From Drancourtella massiliensis (GTDB lineage: Bacteria; Bacillota; Clostridia; Lachnospirales; Lachnospiraceae), in assembly GCF_016900655.1 (NCBI RefSeq), contig NZ_JACJKH010000018.1, forward strand, positions 1 to 64,000: a DNA stretch of 64,000 bases. The letters run 5' to 3'. The position numbers and the translations under genes were made by a program. How positions within the stretch are numbered: the stretch's first letter is position 1; each line of letters opens with the position of its first letter. Below are positions 48,028-55,633 of the stretch, one piece after another. The notes under the pieces were generated by a model. The model searched no databases, was not told where the DNA came from, and saw only the letters and a program-made list of their open reading frames with translations.

Positions 48028-48948
48028 TTAGTCCTCTTCACTTATTTGGATTACAGGCGTGTTCCTCTCTCCGGTCTGCTTCCGCACCCATTCCCGGATT
48101 CTATCCGCGGAGATCCTCTTTTCTCCAAACACTGCCCGGTCCGGCCGGAACAAAATTTCTGTCCCTGATTCATGATCACACGGCTCACTCATAACCTCGT
48201 GCTGCGCGATTCCCCGTATATATTCCTGCCAGAACTCAAAACCGTCCCGGTAAGTCCTGATCTTCAGTTTTTCACAAAGAGAATTCACTGTCTTCAGGCT
48301 GTATCCCGCTATCTCCTCTGTCCGCAGACAGGCCGGCCCCGACAGGGGATATCCCGAAAAAATCCTGTCCAGCACTTCCCGGTCTTTCCCGGTATTCTGT
48401 GTAAGCGGAATTCCTCTCCCATTATCTGCGATTCGGACACTTCCGTCATCATGCAACACTACCTCGATCTGCGTACAGAATCCCTCTTCTGCTTCTTCCA
48501 AAGACGTTCTCAGCACTTCAAATACCAGTTCATGCAGACTGCCTCCCAGATCCATCTGTCTTTCTTCTGATTCCATCTCCATCCTCCCATCGTGTTCATC
48601 CGGGATGCGGTACTGCGGCACCTTATACGAGACAAGATACCGTTTCGCCTTACCTGGTGCCATCCCGAACATGTCTGTAAATGCTCTCGTAAACCCCTCA
48701 TGCGAGTCAAAGCCATATCGAAGCGATACATCCAGCACCTTGTTTCCTTCTGCCAGATCAGACAACGCATGCTGTAGTTTTCGGATCCGTATATATCCGG
48801 TCACCGAAATTCCCATGATTCTCGAAAACAGTCTGCTGAAATAAAAAGGACTGTAGCCTGCAAGTTCCGCCAGTTCTGCCAGACTGATTTTCTCAGAAAT
48901 ATGTGTATCAATATAATCAAGTACCCTCTCCAGTCCTTCTGTTTCCAT
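48028..48948 (-). CDS. AraC-type regulator fused to a degenerate GyrB-like ATPase domain
   Basis: This 306-aa protein has an N-terminal AraC double HTH (LAELAELAGYSPFYFSRLFSR and VLDVSLRYGFDSHEGFTRAFT, residues 1-105). From about 135 a segment matches the GyrB/ParE N-terminal ATPase fold: LHELVFEVLRTSLEEAEEGF, HDDGSVRIADNGRGIP, AGYSLKTVNSLCEKL and SGTEILFRPD. The N-box Asn (gyrase EVVDNS) is Thr here and the GLHGVG lid glycines are lost, so ATP hydrolysis is unlikely. The domain may bind a nucleotide or gyrase-directed ligand. It lies downstream of an ABC exporter operon on the same strand. Confidence 0.85.
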   Translation of the reverse strand: METEGLERVLDYIDTHISEKISLAELAELAGYSPFYFSRLFSRIMGISVTGYIRIRKLQHALSDLAEGNKVLDVSLRYGFDSHEGFTRAFTDMFGMAPGKAKRYLVSYKVPQYRIPDEHDGRMEMESEERQMDLGGSLHELVFEVLRTSLEEAEEGFCTQIEVVLHDDGSVRIADNGRGIPLTQNTGKDREVLDRIFSGYPLSGPACLRTEEIAGYSLKTVNSLCEKLKIRTYRDGFEFWQEYIRGIAQHEVMSEPCDHESGTEILFRPDRAVFGEKRISADRIREWVRKQTGERNTPVIQISEED

Positions 48949-49048
48949 CTTCTTTCACCTCCATATTCACGCATGGTCCGGTCTTGCTAAGTATTAGTTT
49001 ACACGATGGGACTCCTTTTTTCTTGACCGGATATGTGCAGTTCCATTT

Positions 49049-49762
49049 TTATTCTTTGTTCCAGCGAATGCCAATGCTACACAGCAGCAGTGCAAGAACC
49101 AGAATCACCGCAAGTGGAATGACGTTCTCCATCCATCCTCCCGCTTCTGTCATCAGGCAATATCCCCATGCAGCCGGAAACGCATTTCCGATGACCTGCA
49201 GCACGTTCGGGAGCAGTTCTTTCGGGAACAAAATGCCTGACAAAAGAATCGACGGAAGAAAGACAAGCATTGACCACATGGAGGTCTTACTCTGATCTTT
49301 CACCATCAGACCGATCACGCCTGCCACGCTGATCGTAACAACCAGAAACAGTACCAGTGAAACCACATATGCAGCCGGATGTTCCGGAAATTCCGCGTCA
49401 AAAAACAGTGGCGCAGAAAAAAAGAGAATCATACTCATGCAAAACAAATGTACAAACGCAGAAAGACCTGTCGTAAAGAATCCAAGCCACTCCGGAACCC
49501 CGTTGGATTTGTAAACCTGCCGGATCTTACTTCCGTAGATTTCCACAAGAGAAGGTGGAACACCGATGAGCGCACCCATGGAAACGCCAAACACGGTCAT
49601 GGACTGGATCAGTGTCTCCTTGGCTTCCGGCATGACAGAAGTAAAAATGCCTCCCATCACCGCAAAGAACAGAAGCGGCACCAGATAGCAGGTAAGCAGA
49701 AGCGTCCGGCTTCGGATATCCATTTTCCACTGGAGCGAGACTCCGTAAAAGAATGCATTCAT
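49049..49762 (-). CDS. ABC-2 type transporter permease
   Basis: This 237-aa protein has six hydrophobic segments and the ABC-2 pattern (a cytosolic N-terminus AFFYGVSLQWKMDIRSRTLL, then MLVFLPSILLSGILFP near 165). It begins 3 nt after the ATPase stop. It would form the membrane part of an exporter with that ATPase, for a drug, peptide or lipid-like substrate. MerR control and the adjacent AraC gene suggest an inducible resistance pump. Confidence 0.9.
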   Translation of the reverse strand: MNAFFYGVSLQWKMDIRSRTLLLTCYLVPLLFFAVMGGIFTSVMPEAKETLIQSMTVFGVSMGALIGVPPSLVEIYGSKIRQVYKSNGVPEWLGFFTTGLSAFVHLFCMSMILFFSAPLFFDAEFPEHPAAYVVSLVLFLVVTISVAGVIGLMVKDQSKTSMWSMLVFLPSILLSGILFPKELLPNVLQVIGNAFPAAWGYCLMTEAGGWMENVIPLAVILVLALLLCSIGIRWNKE

Positions 49763-49765
49763 CCG

Positions 49766-50575
49766 TCATTCCCCCTTTGTGATTTTCATAAAGTGTTGTT
49801 CCAGCGATCCACGGTCCACATAAAGATCCAGAATCGCCGTCCCCATCTTCCGGTACTGTTCCAACAGTTTCATCAGATCTGTTCCAATGTCTTCTGATTC
49901 GTACTCTTCTGTGCCATGTTCTGTCCGAATCGAAATCCGGTACTGCTTCCCAACCTTTTCACCAAGCTCCTCCACCGTTCCGAGAAATACAAGGCTGCCC
50001 CCATTTAAAATCCCAATCCGGTCACAGAGGCTTTCCACTTCTGCCATATCATGGCTTGTCATTACAATGGTCTTTCCATTTTCTTTTAGCTTTCGGATCA
50101 GGCCATGAAGCGATACCCGCCCTTCCACATCAAGTCCTGCTGTCGGTTCATCCAGAAACAGAAGATCCGGGTTCCGTATCAGGGCAAGTGCCAGGTGGAT
50201 CCGCCTCTTCTGTCCCGTCGATAACTGATAATACTGCTTCTTTGCAAATTCCGGAATGCCAAGCTCCTTCAGCATTCCCGCATCCGGCACACAGTGATTC
50301 CACTTTGCAAACAGCCGGACCGCCTCCATCGCCCGGATATGCTCCGGCAGTGATGCCGACTGCAGCTGAATTCCGGTTTTCCCTTGAACATTGATCTGTC
50401 CTTCGTCATATGTTCTCAGCCCCTCGATGCATTCCATGGCCGTCGTTTTACCCGCACCATTTATCCCCAGGATTCCAAAAATTTCCCCCTGATTCACACC
50501 AAAATTCAGATCTTTCAACACCGTATGTGTCCCGTAACTTTTCTTTAATCCACAAACCTGTACTGCTTTTGTCAT
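49766..50575 (-). CDS. ABC transporter ATP-binding protein
   Basis: This 269-aa ATPase has Walker A GINGAGKTTAMECIEG (about 37-52), signature LSTGQKRRIHLALALI, Walker B LLFLDEPTAGLD and the switch His in TSHDMAEVESL. It belongs to the DrrA/CcmA-like export group. Its ATG overlaps the MerR stop by 4 nt, so regulator, ATPase and permease form one translationally coupled operon. Confidence 0.95.
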   Translation of the reverse strand: MTKAVQVCGLKKSYGTHTVLKDLNFGVNQGEIFGILGINGAGKTTAMECIEGLRTYDEGQINVQGKTGIQLQSASLPEHIRAMEAVRLFAKWNHCVPDAGMLKELGIPEFAKKQYYQLSTGQKRRIHLALALIRNPDLLFLDEPTAGLDVEGRVSLHGLIRKLKENGKTIVMTSHDMAEVESLCDRIGILNGGSLVFLGTVEELGEKVGKQYRISIRTEHGTEEYESEDIGTDLMKLLEQYRKMGTAILDLYVDRGSLEQHFMKITKGE

Positions 50576-51372
50576 GCATCTTCCTCCTGAAACGGATTCA
50601 CTCCCAGCCGGGAAAAATAAACATCCAGAACCTGCCCGACATACTCATTGGCCATCGCCTGTTTTTCCTGCCATTTTGGATCCGTTCCTTCAAATTTTCC
50701 AACTTCCACCAATTTGGAGAGCATACTCAAATCCCCTCCGGTAAATTCCGTGATCATCTTCCAGTAAATCTCGGCAAAGTGCTGTCCCTGCTCGCTGTCG
50801 GCCGGAACTTTCGCTTCGCAAAGCCGTATGGCTTCCTCCTGAAGCTTCTGAAACCGGTTCATAAAATCCGTTCCGCTTTCCCGGTCAAAGCGGCTTCGGA
50901 TGTACTCCAGTGTCTGATCATCAAAATGCTTGATCAGCCAGTAATACTCATTATTCATCTGCAGGTTTACGATAATATCCGCATACTTTTTGAAATCCAC
51001 CTCCTGCATCTGAAGCACTTCTTCCCGCAGAATTTCAAGCTCCCTTAATGATTCGGACAGACTTTCGACTTTCCGTCGCACTTCTTCTGCCTGCTGTGCC
51101 AGGGCATCCGCCACCTCATCCGGCGTATCCAGCGGAATCAGGCGGTTTTTGATATCCTGCAGGGAGAATCCGAGCTGTTTCAAAGATAAAATCTGGTGCA
51201 GACGGATTGCATCTTTATCTGTATAAAGCCTCCGCCCGCCTTCACTGATGGAAGAAGGCAAAAGCAGTCCGTCTCTGTCATAGTGCTGTAAAGTCCGGAC
51301 CGTGACATTCATCTTCTTTGCCACTTCCCCGATGGTCATAAATCCCGTCGGTACTGCTCTTTGTTTTTCCAT
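50572..51372 (-). CDS. MerR-family transcriptional regulator with TipAS-like effector domain
   Basis: This 266-aa regulator has the MerR HTH (FMTIGEVAKKMNVTVRTLQHYDRDGLLLPS, about 11-40), a long coiled coil (about 85-125), and a C-terminal region of 130 residues resembling TipAS antibiotic-binding domains. GGAGGTGACACGGAC precedes ATG. It is first in the ABC exporter operon, and its promoter has the 19-bp spacer and dyad typical of MerR activation. The inducer is probably a hydrophobic drug or peptide, but is unknown. Confidence 0.92.
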   Translation of the reverse strand: MEKQRAVPTGFMTIGEVAKKMNVTVRTLQHYDRDGLLLPSSISEGGRRLYTDKDAIRLHQILSLKQLGFSLQDIKNRLIPLDTPDEVADALAQQAEEVRRKVESLSESLRELEILREEVLQMQEVDFKKYADIIVNLQMNNEYYWLIKHFDDQTLEYIRSRFDRESGTDFMNRFQKLQEEAIRLCEAKVPADSEQGQHFAEIYWKMITEFTGGDLSMLSKLVEVGKFEGTDPKWQEKQAMANEYVGQVLDVYFSRLGVNPFQEEDA

Positions 51373-51394
51373 GTCCGTGTCACCTCCTGCTCCT

Positions 51395-51425
51395 AGTATA
51401 CTTCATGACGTAACGTCACAAGCAA
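51395..51425 (-). promoter_or_regulatory. MerR-type promoter with 19-bp spacer and perfect dyad
   Basis: On minus, TTGCTT (51425-51420) and TATACT (51400-51395) are 19 nt apart, and the spacer contains the 13-bp palindrome TGACGTTACGTCA (51406-51418). This is the classic over-long promoter that MerR proteins twist to activate. Confidence 0.82.
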
Positions 51426-51586
51426 GCCCCTTTAAAAATTTTTTCTTGACCGCAGATCCCGTCTTATGATAGACTGGTGATTCGGAAAATTCAGGTCTTT
51501 ATTGGAAACGTACATTCTCCCGAATGAATAACGAACAACACGATTTTTCTGCTGATTTATTATTCATTCATAAGGAGGATTTTTTT

Positions 51587-52048
51587 ATGCCAAGAACTAA
51601 AAAACAGGAACTCATTTTTTCACTTCTGATGGTATTTTTCATGGTTTATGCCATGATCTGCTACAATATTGCACTGAACATGGGCGGAATGAATTATGCC
51701 GTATTCGGAGCAGCATTTCATGAACTGATCATCATGTACCCGATCGCTTTTCTTCTGGACTTTTTCTTTGTAGGTAATGTTGTAAAAAAGACCGCTTTTA
51801 AAATCGTAGACCCGGAAAAAGAAAATCCATTTCATCTGGTGCTGGCAATCTCCGCCATTACTGTGATGTGGATGTGTCCGCTGATGAGTCTTGCGGCCAC
51901 ACTGCTGTTCAAAAATGTCGGAATCAACGTGATTCCGGTCTGGATCCAGACCATCGCGATGAATTTCCCGATGGCATTCTTCTGGCAGATGTGCTATGCC
52001 GGACCGCTGGTGAGATTCCTGTTCAGAAAGATTATAAGACAGTCATAA
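51587..52048 (+). CDS. DUF2798-family membrane protein
   Basis: This 153-aa protein has four hydrophobic segments and begins MPRTKKQELIFSLLMVFFMV. The repeated FHELIIMYPIAFLLDFFFVG and PVWIQTIAMNFPMAFFWQM motifs are characteristic of DUF2798 (two tandem halves). The ATG at 51587 follows TAAGGAGGATTTTTTT; the longer ORF adds 21 unrelated residues. It is divergent from the MerR operon. No function is known for the family. Confidence 0.85.
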   Translation: MPRTKKQELIFSLLMVFFMVYAMICYNIALNMGGMNYAVFGAAFHELIIMYPIAFLLDFFFVGNVVKKTAFKIVDPEKENPFHLVLAISAITVMWMCPLMSLAATLLFKNVGINVIPVWIQTIAMNFPMAFFWQMCYAGPLVRFLFRKIIRQS

Positions 52049-52053
52049 AACAG

Positions 52054-52095
52054 AAAAGGGTACTGAGTTCAAAAGAAAACTCAGTACCTTTTCTC
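52054..52095. terminator. Bidirectional terminator between DUF2798 gene and thyX
   Basis: AAAAGGGTACTGAGTT/AACTCAGTACCTTTT followed by TCTCTTTT. It serves both convergent genes. Confidence 0.85.
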
Positions 52096-52097
52096 TT

Positions 52098-52769
52098 TTA
52101 TTTTACCGGAAACCGCCCGCAGGACTTTTTCTCCGGACAGTAATTTAAGAATTCACATTTGGGCTTGCAATAATGATCTACAATCAGCTCCCATTCCTCT
52201 GAAAGATTCCGAAGTTCTTTCAAAATATCCCGCATCAGATCACGATATTCCCAGTATGCTCTCATACACATCCTCTGTTTGCAGATGTCCAGAAAGTTTC
52301 TCAGATTCCGCTTGTCCACAATCTTGGTTTCCATGCCAAGCGGCAGGAGCATGGCCGCATCTTCTTTTGGAATCTGACATTCCTCAATCAGAAAAGAAGC
52401 ACATTTCTGGATTTCTTCCATGCAGGAACGATACCGCTCCAAAGCCAGGTCCTTGTTTTTGACAGAAGGCGGAATTACAAACTCAAAGTTCTGATAATTG
52501 ATATATCTTGTACTTGCCTGCAGCCTTGTCGGAGCGCCTCCTATATGGGTATACCATTCCCGGATCACTCTGGCCGAATATCCTTCCAGAACCATTTCTA
52601 TATTTACATACTCCAACACACGTCCATGGTTCGTTTTCAGACATTCCAGCCCTCTCTTATAATTTTTCTCCGGGTCCTCTATATCGCTGCCCCAGCAGAT
52701 TCCCGCTCTTTTTCCCATCAAAGTAAGTGGTTTTCTCGTTGTTTCCTCCAAAAGCGTAACTTTGCCCAT
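52098..52769 (-). CDS. thyX: FAD-dependent thymidylate synthase (ThyX-like)
   Basis: This 223-aa protein has the ThyX core region REWYTHIGGAPTRLQASTRY (about 70-89) in place of the standard RHR-x7-S motif, and a conserved PLGMETKIVDKRNLRNFLD segment (about 143-161) that binds dUMP/FAD. It would make dTMP using methylenetetrahydrofolate and flavin. A Cys-rich tail (YCKPKCEFLNYCPEKKSCG) is unusual and could bind a metal. No thyA is in view. Start GGGCAAAGTTACGC has only a weak RBS. Confidence 0.75.
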   Translation of the reverse strand: MGKVTLLEETTRKPLTLMGKRAGICWGSDIEDPEKNYKRGLECLKTNHGRVLEYVNIEMVLEGYSARVIREWYTHIGGAPTRLQASTRYINYQNFEFVIPPSVKNKDLALERYRSCMEEIQKCASFLIEECQIPKEDAAMLLPLGMETKIVDKRNLRNFLDICKQRMCMRAYWEYRDLMRDILKELRNLSEEWELIVDHYCKPKCEFLNYCPEKKSCGRFPVK

Positions 52770-53035
52770 CGTACAGCCCTGATCTGTCCTAAACAGATTT
52801 TTTCCTTTCCTCAGTCATTATAAGTATCTTACTACAAAACCTTCGATTTTCCAAATGGTTCTCTTCAGTCAGTATAAAGAATCCCCGACATCATTTGGGA
52901 AATTCATCCAAACTCGCTGTGGAACAATACAGTATTCTGTTTGATTTTCTGAAGATCTTATAATCTTCATGTAAATGTAGGCTAAAATATTAGTCATTTC
53001 TTGCTTTTTTTAGATTTTAGGATAATATATTCGTT

Positions 53036-53152
53036 ATGAACACCCATATTTTTTCAAAACAACCCCCACTGGAAATCGAAGGAGAACTGGAACATCTGTT
53101 TGAGGAAGTTCCATTCCTCTCCATAGAGGAGGTCGCATATGTCAAAGATTGA
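53036..53152 (+). CDS. 38-aa ORF overlapping the hipA remnant start
   Basis: ATG at 53036 to TGA at 53152 encodes an acidic peptide, EIEGELEHLFEEVPFLSIEE in its centre. It overlaps the hipA-like start by 14 nt. This could be the tail of a lost antitoxin gene or a chance ORF; no HTH is seen. Confidence 0.25.
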   Translation: MNTHIFSKQPPLEIEGELEHLFEEVPFLSIEEVAYVKD

Positions 53153-53430
53153 ACGTCTTCATGTTTTCTATCATGGTCGAAAGGTCGGAACAATGATGCT
53201 TTACCGGAAACGACTGACAGCATTTGAGTATGATAATACATGGCTGATTGCCGGATTTCCGATCAGTCCGTTTTCTCTTCCGTTGGAAAAAAAATATTTC
53301 TTCCTAAAGTCGATCCATTTGAAGGACTGTTCGGTGTATTCGCAGACAGTCTTCCAGACGGATGGGGCGTCTGCTTGTAGACCGGTAATATCCATGAGCG
53401 TGTAAACGAATGTCTCGGCATTTATCTCCA
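53139..53430 (+). pseudogene. hipA-like kinase, N-terminal remnant
   Basis: The first 55 codons encode a HipA N-terminal subdomain (LHVFYHGRKVGTMMLYRKRL, then PISPFSLPLEKKYFF). A frameshift near 53305 moves the continuing FEGLFGVFADSLPDGWG motif to another frame, which then stops. About four-fifths of the kinase, including its catalytic loop, is missing. No intact hipB lies upstream. The following stretch to 53556 holds only the long inverted repeat. Confidence 0.75.
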
Positions 53431-53476
53431 AAATCCATCCTGATACACAAAAGATCCCGGCATTTCCATAGAAAAA

Positions 53477-53536
53477 AGGACGATTCTAGAAAGGATTGAG
53501 CGTTTTCAAAGCCTCAATCCTTTCTAGAATCGTCCT
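53477..53536. repeat. Perfect 24-bp inverted repeat with 12-nt loop
   Basis: Arm 1 (53477-53500) begins AGGACGATTCTAGAAAGG and arm 2 (53513-53536) is its exact reverse complement. No T-run typical of a simple terminator follows on either strand except AAAAAA just before arm 1, so on minus it could terminate the DUF6199-like gene. It may also be a mobile-element scar. Confidence 0.7.
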
Positions 53537-53556
53537 ATCTCTTTAAACATCATGAT

Positions 53557-53763
53557 TTATGCAAAACATGCTACTGAAATAATGACTGATGCAAACATAA
53601 AAAAGAGTCCGCCTATTCGCATAAATGCAATATATAAATCCGTTGGTTCTCCATTTTTCGCGGTAAAATAATGTTCCATTTTCCAAAGCAGCTTCGGATT
53701 GATTAACATAAACAATCCTAAAAGAAATAAAATGACCGGCCAAATAAGATTTATATCCTTCAT
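53557..53763 (-). CDS. Small two-TM membrane protein (DUF6199-like)
   Basis: This 68-aa protein has two membrane segments (LIWPVILFLLGLFMLINPK and GGLFFMFASVIISVACF) joined by a loop ending WKMEHYF...EPTDLYIAFMR. The layout and the EPxDLY motif resemble DUF6199 small membrane proteins. A slightly longer alternative frame on the same strand has no such pattern and is rejected. Function unknown. Confidence 0.65.
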   Translation of the reverse strand: MKDINLIWPVILFLLGLFMLINPKLLWKMEHYFTAKNGEPTDLYIAFMRIGGLFFMFASVIISVACFA

Positions 53764-53934
53764 TTTCTATCTCCCACAAATAATTTTATTTCGTGCACGA
53801 AAAACAGTATTTCCTCTATATCTGGAAACCTTACCATTATACAAAGGTTTACATAAAAAATTATAACGGATTTCAGCATAGCCGCAGATTCCCTGAAGAA
53901 GACCTAGCCTGCAAGATGTCACTTCCAAATACCG

Positions 53935-54174
53935 CTACCAGATGTTAAATGTCTTATCCGTTGTCCTGCACTGTACCTGAAGTTCATAATAATGCTGGAT
54001 CAGCCGATCTTCCTTATCTCTTCGTTCCAACAGCTTTACATTGAGTACTTTTCCTTTGAAAAGTACACCTGGCCTTTTCATTCTGAAATGTCCTCTTATG
54101 TTGATCGTACCAAGAGCAAATACTGCCGCACCGATCAGTACAAGCACGATTGTCTGGAAAGTAAAAGATCCCAT
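53935..54174 (-). CDS. Small membrane protein, possibly truncated
   Basis: This 79-aa protein has one N-terminal membrane segment (TIVLVLIGAAVFALGTINI) followed by a beta-rich part (VLFKGKVLNVKLLERRDKED, then YELQVQC) similar to the first half of DUF3592-type proteins. It stops abruptly after KTFNIW, so the second half may have been lost. No RNA or gene was seen between it and the DUF6199-like gene. Confidence 0.5.
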   Translation of the reverse strand: MGSFTFQTIVLVLIGAAVFALGTINIRGHFRMKRPGVLFKGKVLNVKLLERRDKEDRLIQHYYELQVQCRTTDKTFNIW

Positions 54175-54229
54175 AGCTTTTTCTCCTTTGTCATATTTCC
54201 AAAAAGATCCTGCCCCGGCTCATTTCCTT

Positions 54230-54916
54230 TTAGTTCTGTCCGTAATATGCGTTTGCTCCGTGTTTTCTGTAGTAGTGTTTATCCTGAAGATCCTGCGGTG
54301 CCGGTTTTACTTCCGGATTAATCATCTCACAGCGGGCTGCCATCTTCGCCACTTCTTCCAGGACAACGGCATTGTGTACAGCCTCATGGGCATTTTTGCC
54401 CCATGTAAATGGCCCATGGTTCTTGCAGAGTACCGCCGGAACAGCCTCGTAATCTTTCTCCTTGAATGTTTCTACAATTAAAAGGCCTGTATTTTTCTCG
54501 TACTCATCAAATTCTTTTCCTTCCAGACAGCGCGCACATGGAATTTCACCATACATGTAGTCTGCATGTGTCGTTCCATAGCACGGAATTCCTCTTCCCG
54601 CCTGTGCCCAGCTTGTTGCCCACGGAGAATGGGTATGAACTACGCCTCCGATGTTCGGGAATGCTTTATAAAGCTCCAGATGTGTCGCTGTATCGGAAGA
54701 AGGGTTGTATTTTCCTTCAACTTTGTTTCCTTCCAGATCCATTACAACCATATCTTCCGGTTTCAGTTTGTCATAATCCACGCCACTTGGCTTGATTACA
54801 AAATACCCTTTTTCCCGGTCAATCGCACTTACATTCCCCCATGTGAATGTAACCAATCCATATTTCGGGAGATCCATATTTGCCTCGTAAACAATCTGTT
54901 TTAATTCTTCCAGCAT
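54230..54916 (-). CDS. araD: L-ribulose-5-phosphate 4-epimerase
   Basis: This 228-aa class II aldolase-fold epimerase has the zinc ligands in [14 protein letters not shown] (His-x-His, about 95) and [11 protein letters not shown] (His, about 168), and the GNVSAIDRE loop near 28. It converts L-ribulose-5-P to D-xylulose-5-P in arabinose or ascorbate use (AraD/UlaF/SgbE). The next gene downstream of the promoter side, 170 nt away, is a PTS IIA of the ascorbate/galactitol type, which tilts toward ulaF, but araA/B and ulaA/B/D/E are not in the window. Confidence 0.93.
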   Translation of the reverse strand: MLEELKQIVYEANMDLPKYGLVTFTWGNVSAIDREKGYFVIKPSGVDYDKLKPEDMVVMDLEGNKVEGKYNPSSDTATHLELYKAFPNIGGVVHTHSPWATSWAQAGRGIPCYGTTHADYMYGEIPCARCLEGKEFDEYEKNTGLLIVETFKEKDYEAVPAVLCKNHGPFTWGKNAHEAVHNAVVLEEVAKMAARCEMINPEVKPAPQDLQDKHYYRKHGANAYYGQN

Positions 54917-55089
54917 TTTTTATTCCTCCGTAATCGTATATAATACTACTTTGTTAATCTCGCGGTTTGTCGATACAATCATCCCTTTTTTATAATATCG
55001 ATTCCGCTTACTTTCAATTATACCATTGTATATAATTTTTTGTCATTATTTTGGGGATGAATGATCTTAAAATGAGCAGGAATCTTCCT

Positions 55090-55542
55090 TTAAAAGTATT
55101 TTTCCTCAAGTGCCAGAAGATCTTCCGGACCTTTTGCTTCTTTCAGTTCCTCCACAAGTTCTTCATTTGAAAGCATCTCGGCAAGTCTTGACATATTGTC
55201 CAGATGCTGATCCGTATTGCAGGAAGCAAGTGTGAAAAACAGAATGGCATCCTTATCATGGTCAGTCGGATCAAAACTTACCGGCTGATCCAGCTTCATA
55301 AAGGCAATCTCTGTCTTATGTACGCCTTCTGCAAATTCCTGCGAATGTGGCATCGCAAGCCCTGGCATGATTACAATGTAGGGACCATATTTTTCGACAC
55401 ATTTGATAAGGTCTTCTTTATAATTTTCCTCCACTGTTCCGTCCGCTTCCAGAACTTCACAGCTCATTCGGATTGCATCTTTCCAATCTTTTGCACTCTT
55501 TGCAAATTTATAATGTTTCTTTTCCACAAATTCTTTTAACAT
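55090..55542 (-). CDS. PTS EIIA component (mannitol/fructose-ascorbate type)
   Basis: This 150-aa protein is an EIIA type 2 domain. The phosphorylated His is in MPGLAMPHSQEFAEGV (near 87), followed by IAFMKLDQPVSF and LEDLLALEE-like ends. It takes phosphate from HPr and gives it to EIIB. It precedes the epimerase on the same strand, a pairing found in ascorbate utilisation operons (ulaC-ulaF). Membrane EIIC and EIIB partners are not in the window, so it must work with proteins encoded elsewhere or be a remnant of the operon. Confidence 0.85.
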   Translation of the reverse strand: MLKEFVEKKHYKFAKSAKDWKDAIRMSCEVLEADGTVEENYKEDLIKCVEKYGPYIVIMPGLAMPHSQEFAEGVHKTEIAFMKLDQPVSFDPTDHDKDAILFFTLASCNTDQHLDNMSRLAEMLSNEELVEELKEAKGPEDLLALEEKYF

Positions 55543-55633
55543 CTCTCTGACTCCTAGAATAATACTTTGATTTACAACCAGCTCTATTTTCTGCGTCCCT
55601 ATGTAGGCGCGAGCTCATAAGTCCTGTCTCCTT

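Noticed and set aside
53543-53779. Alternative 78-codon ORF over the small membrane gene
   Set aside because: The other frame (53557-53763) has clear two-segment membrane character; this one does not.
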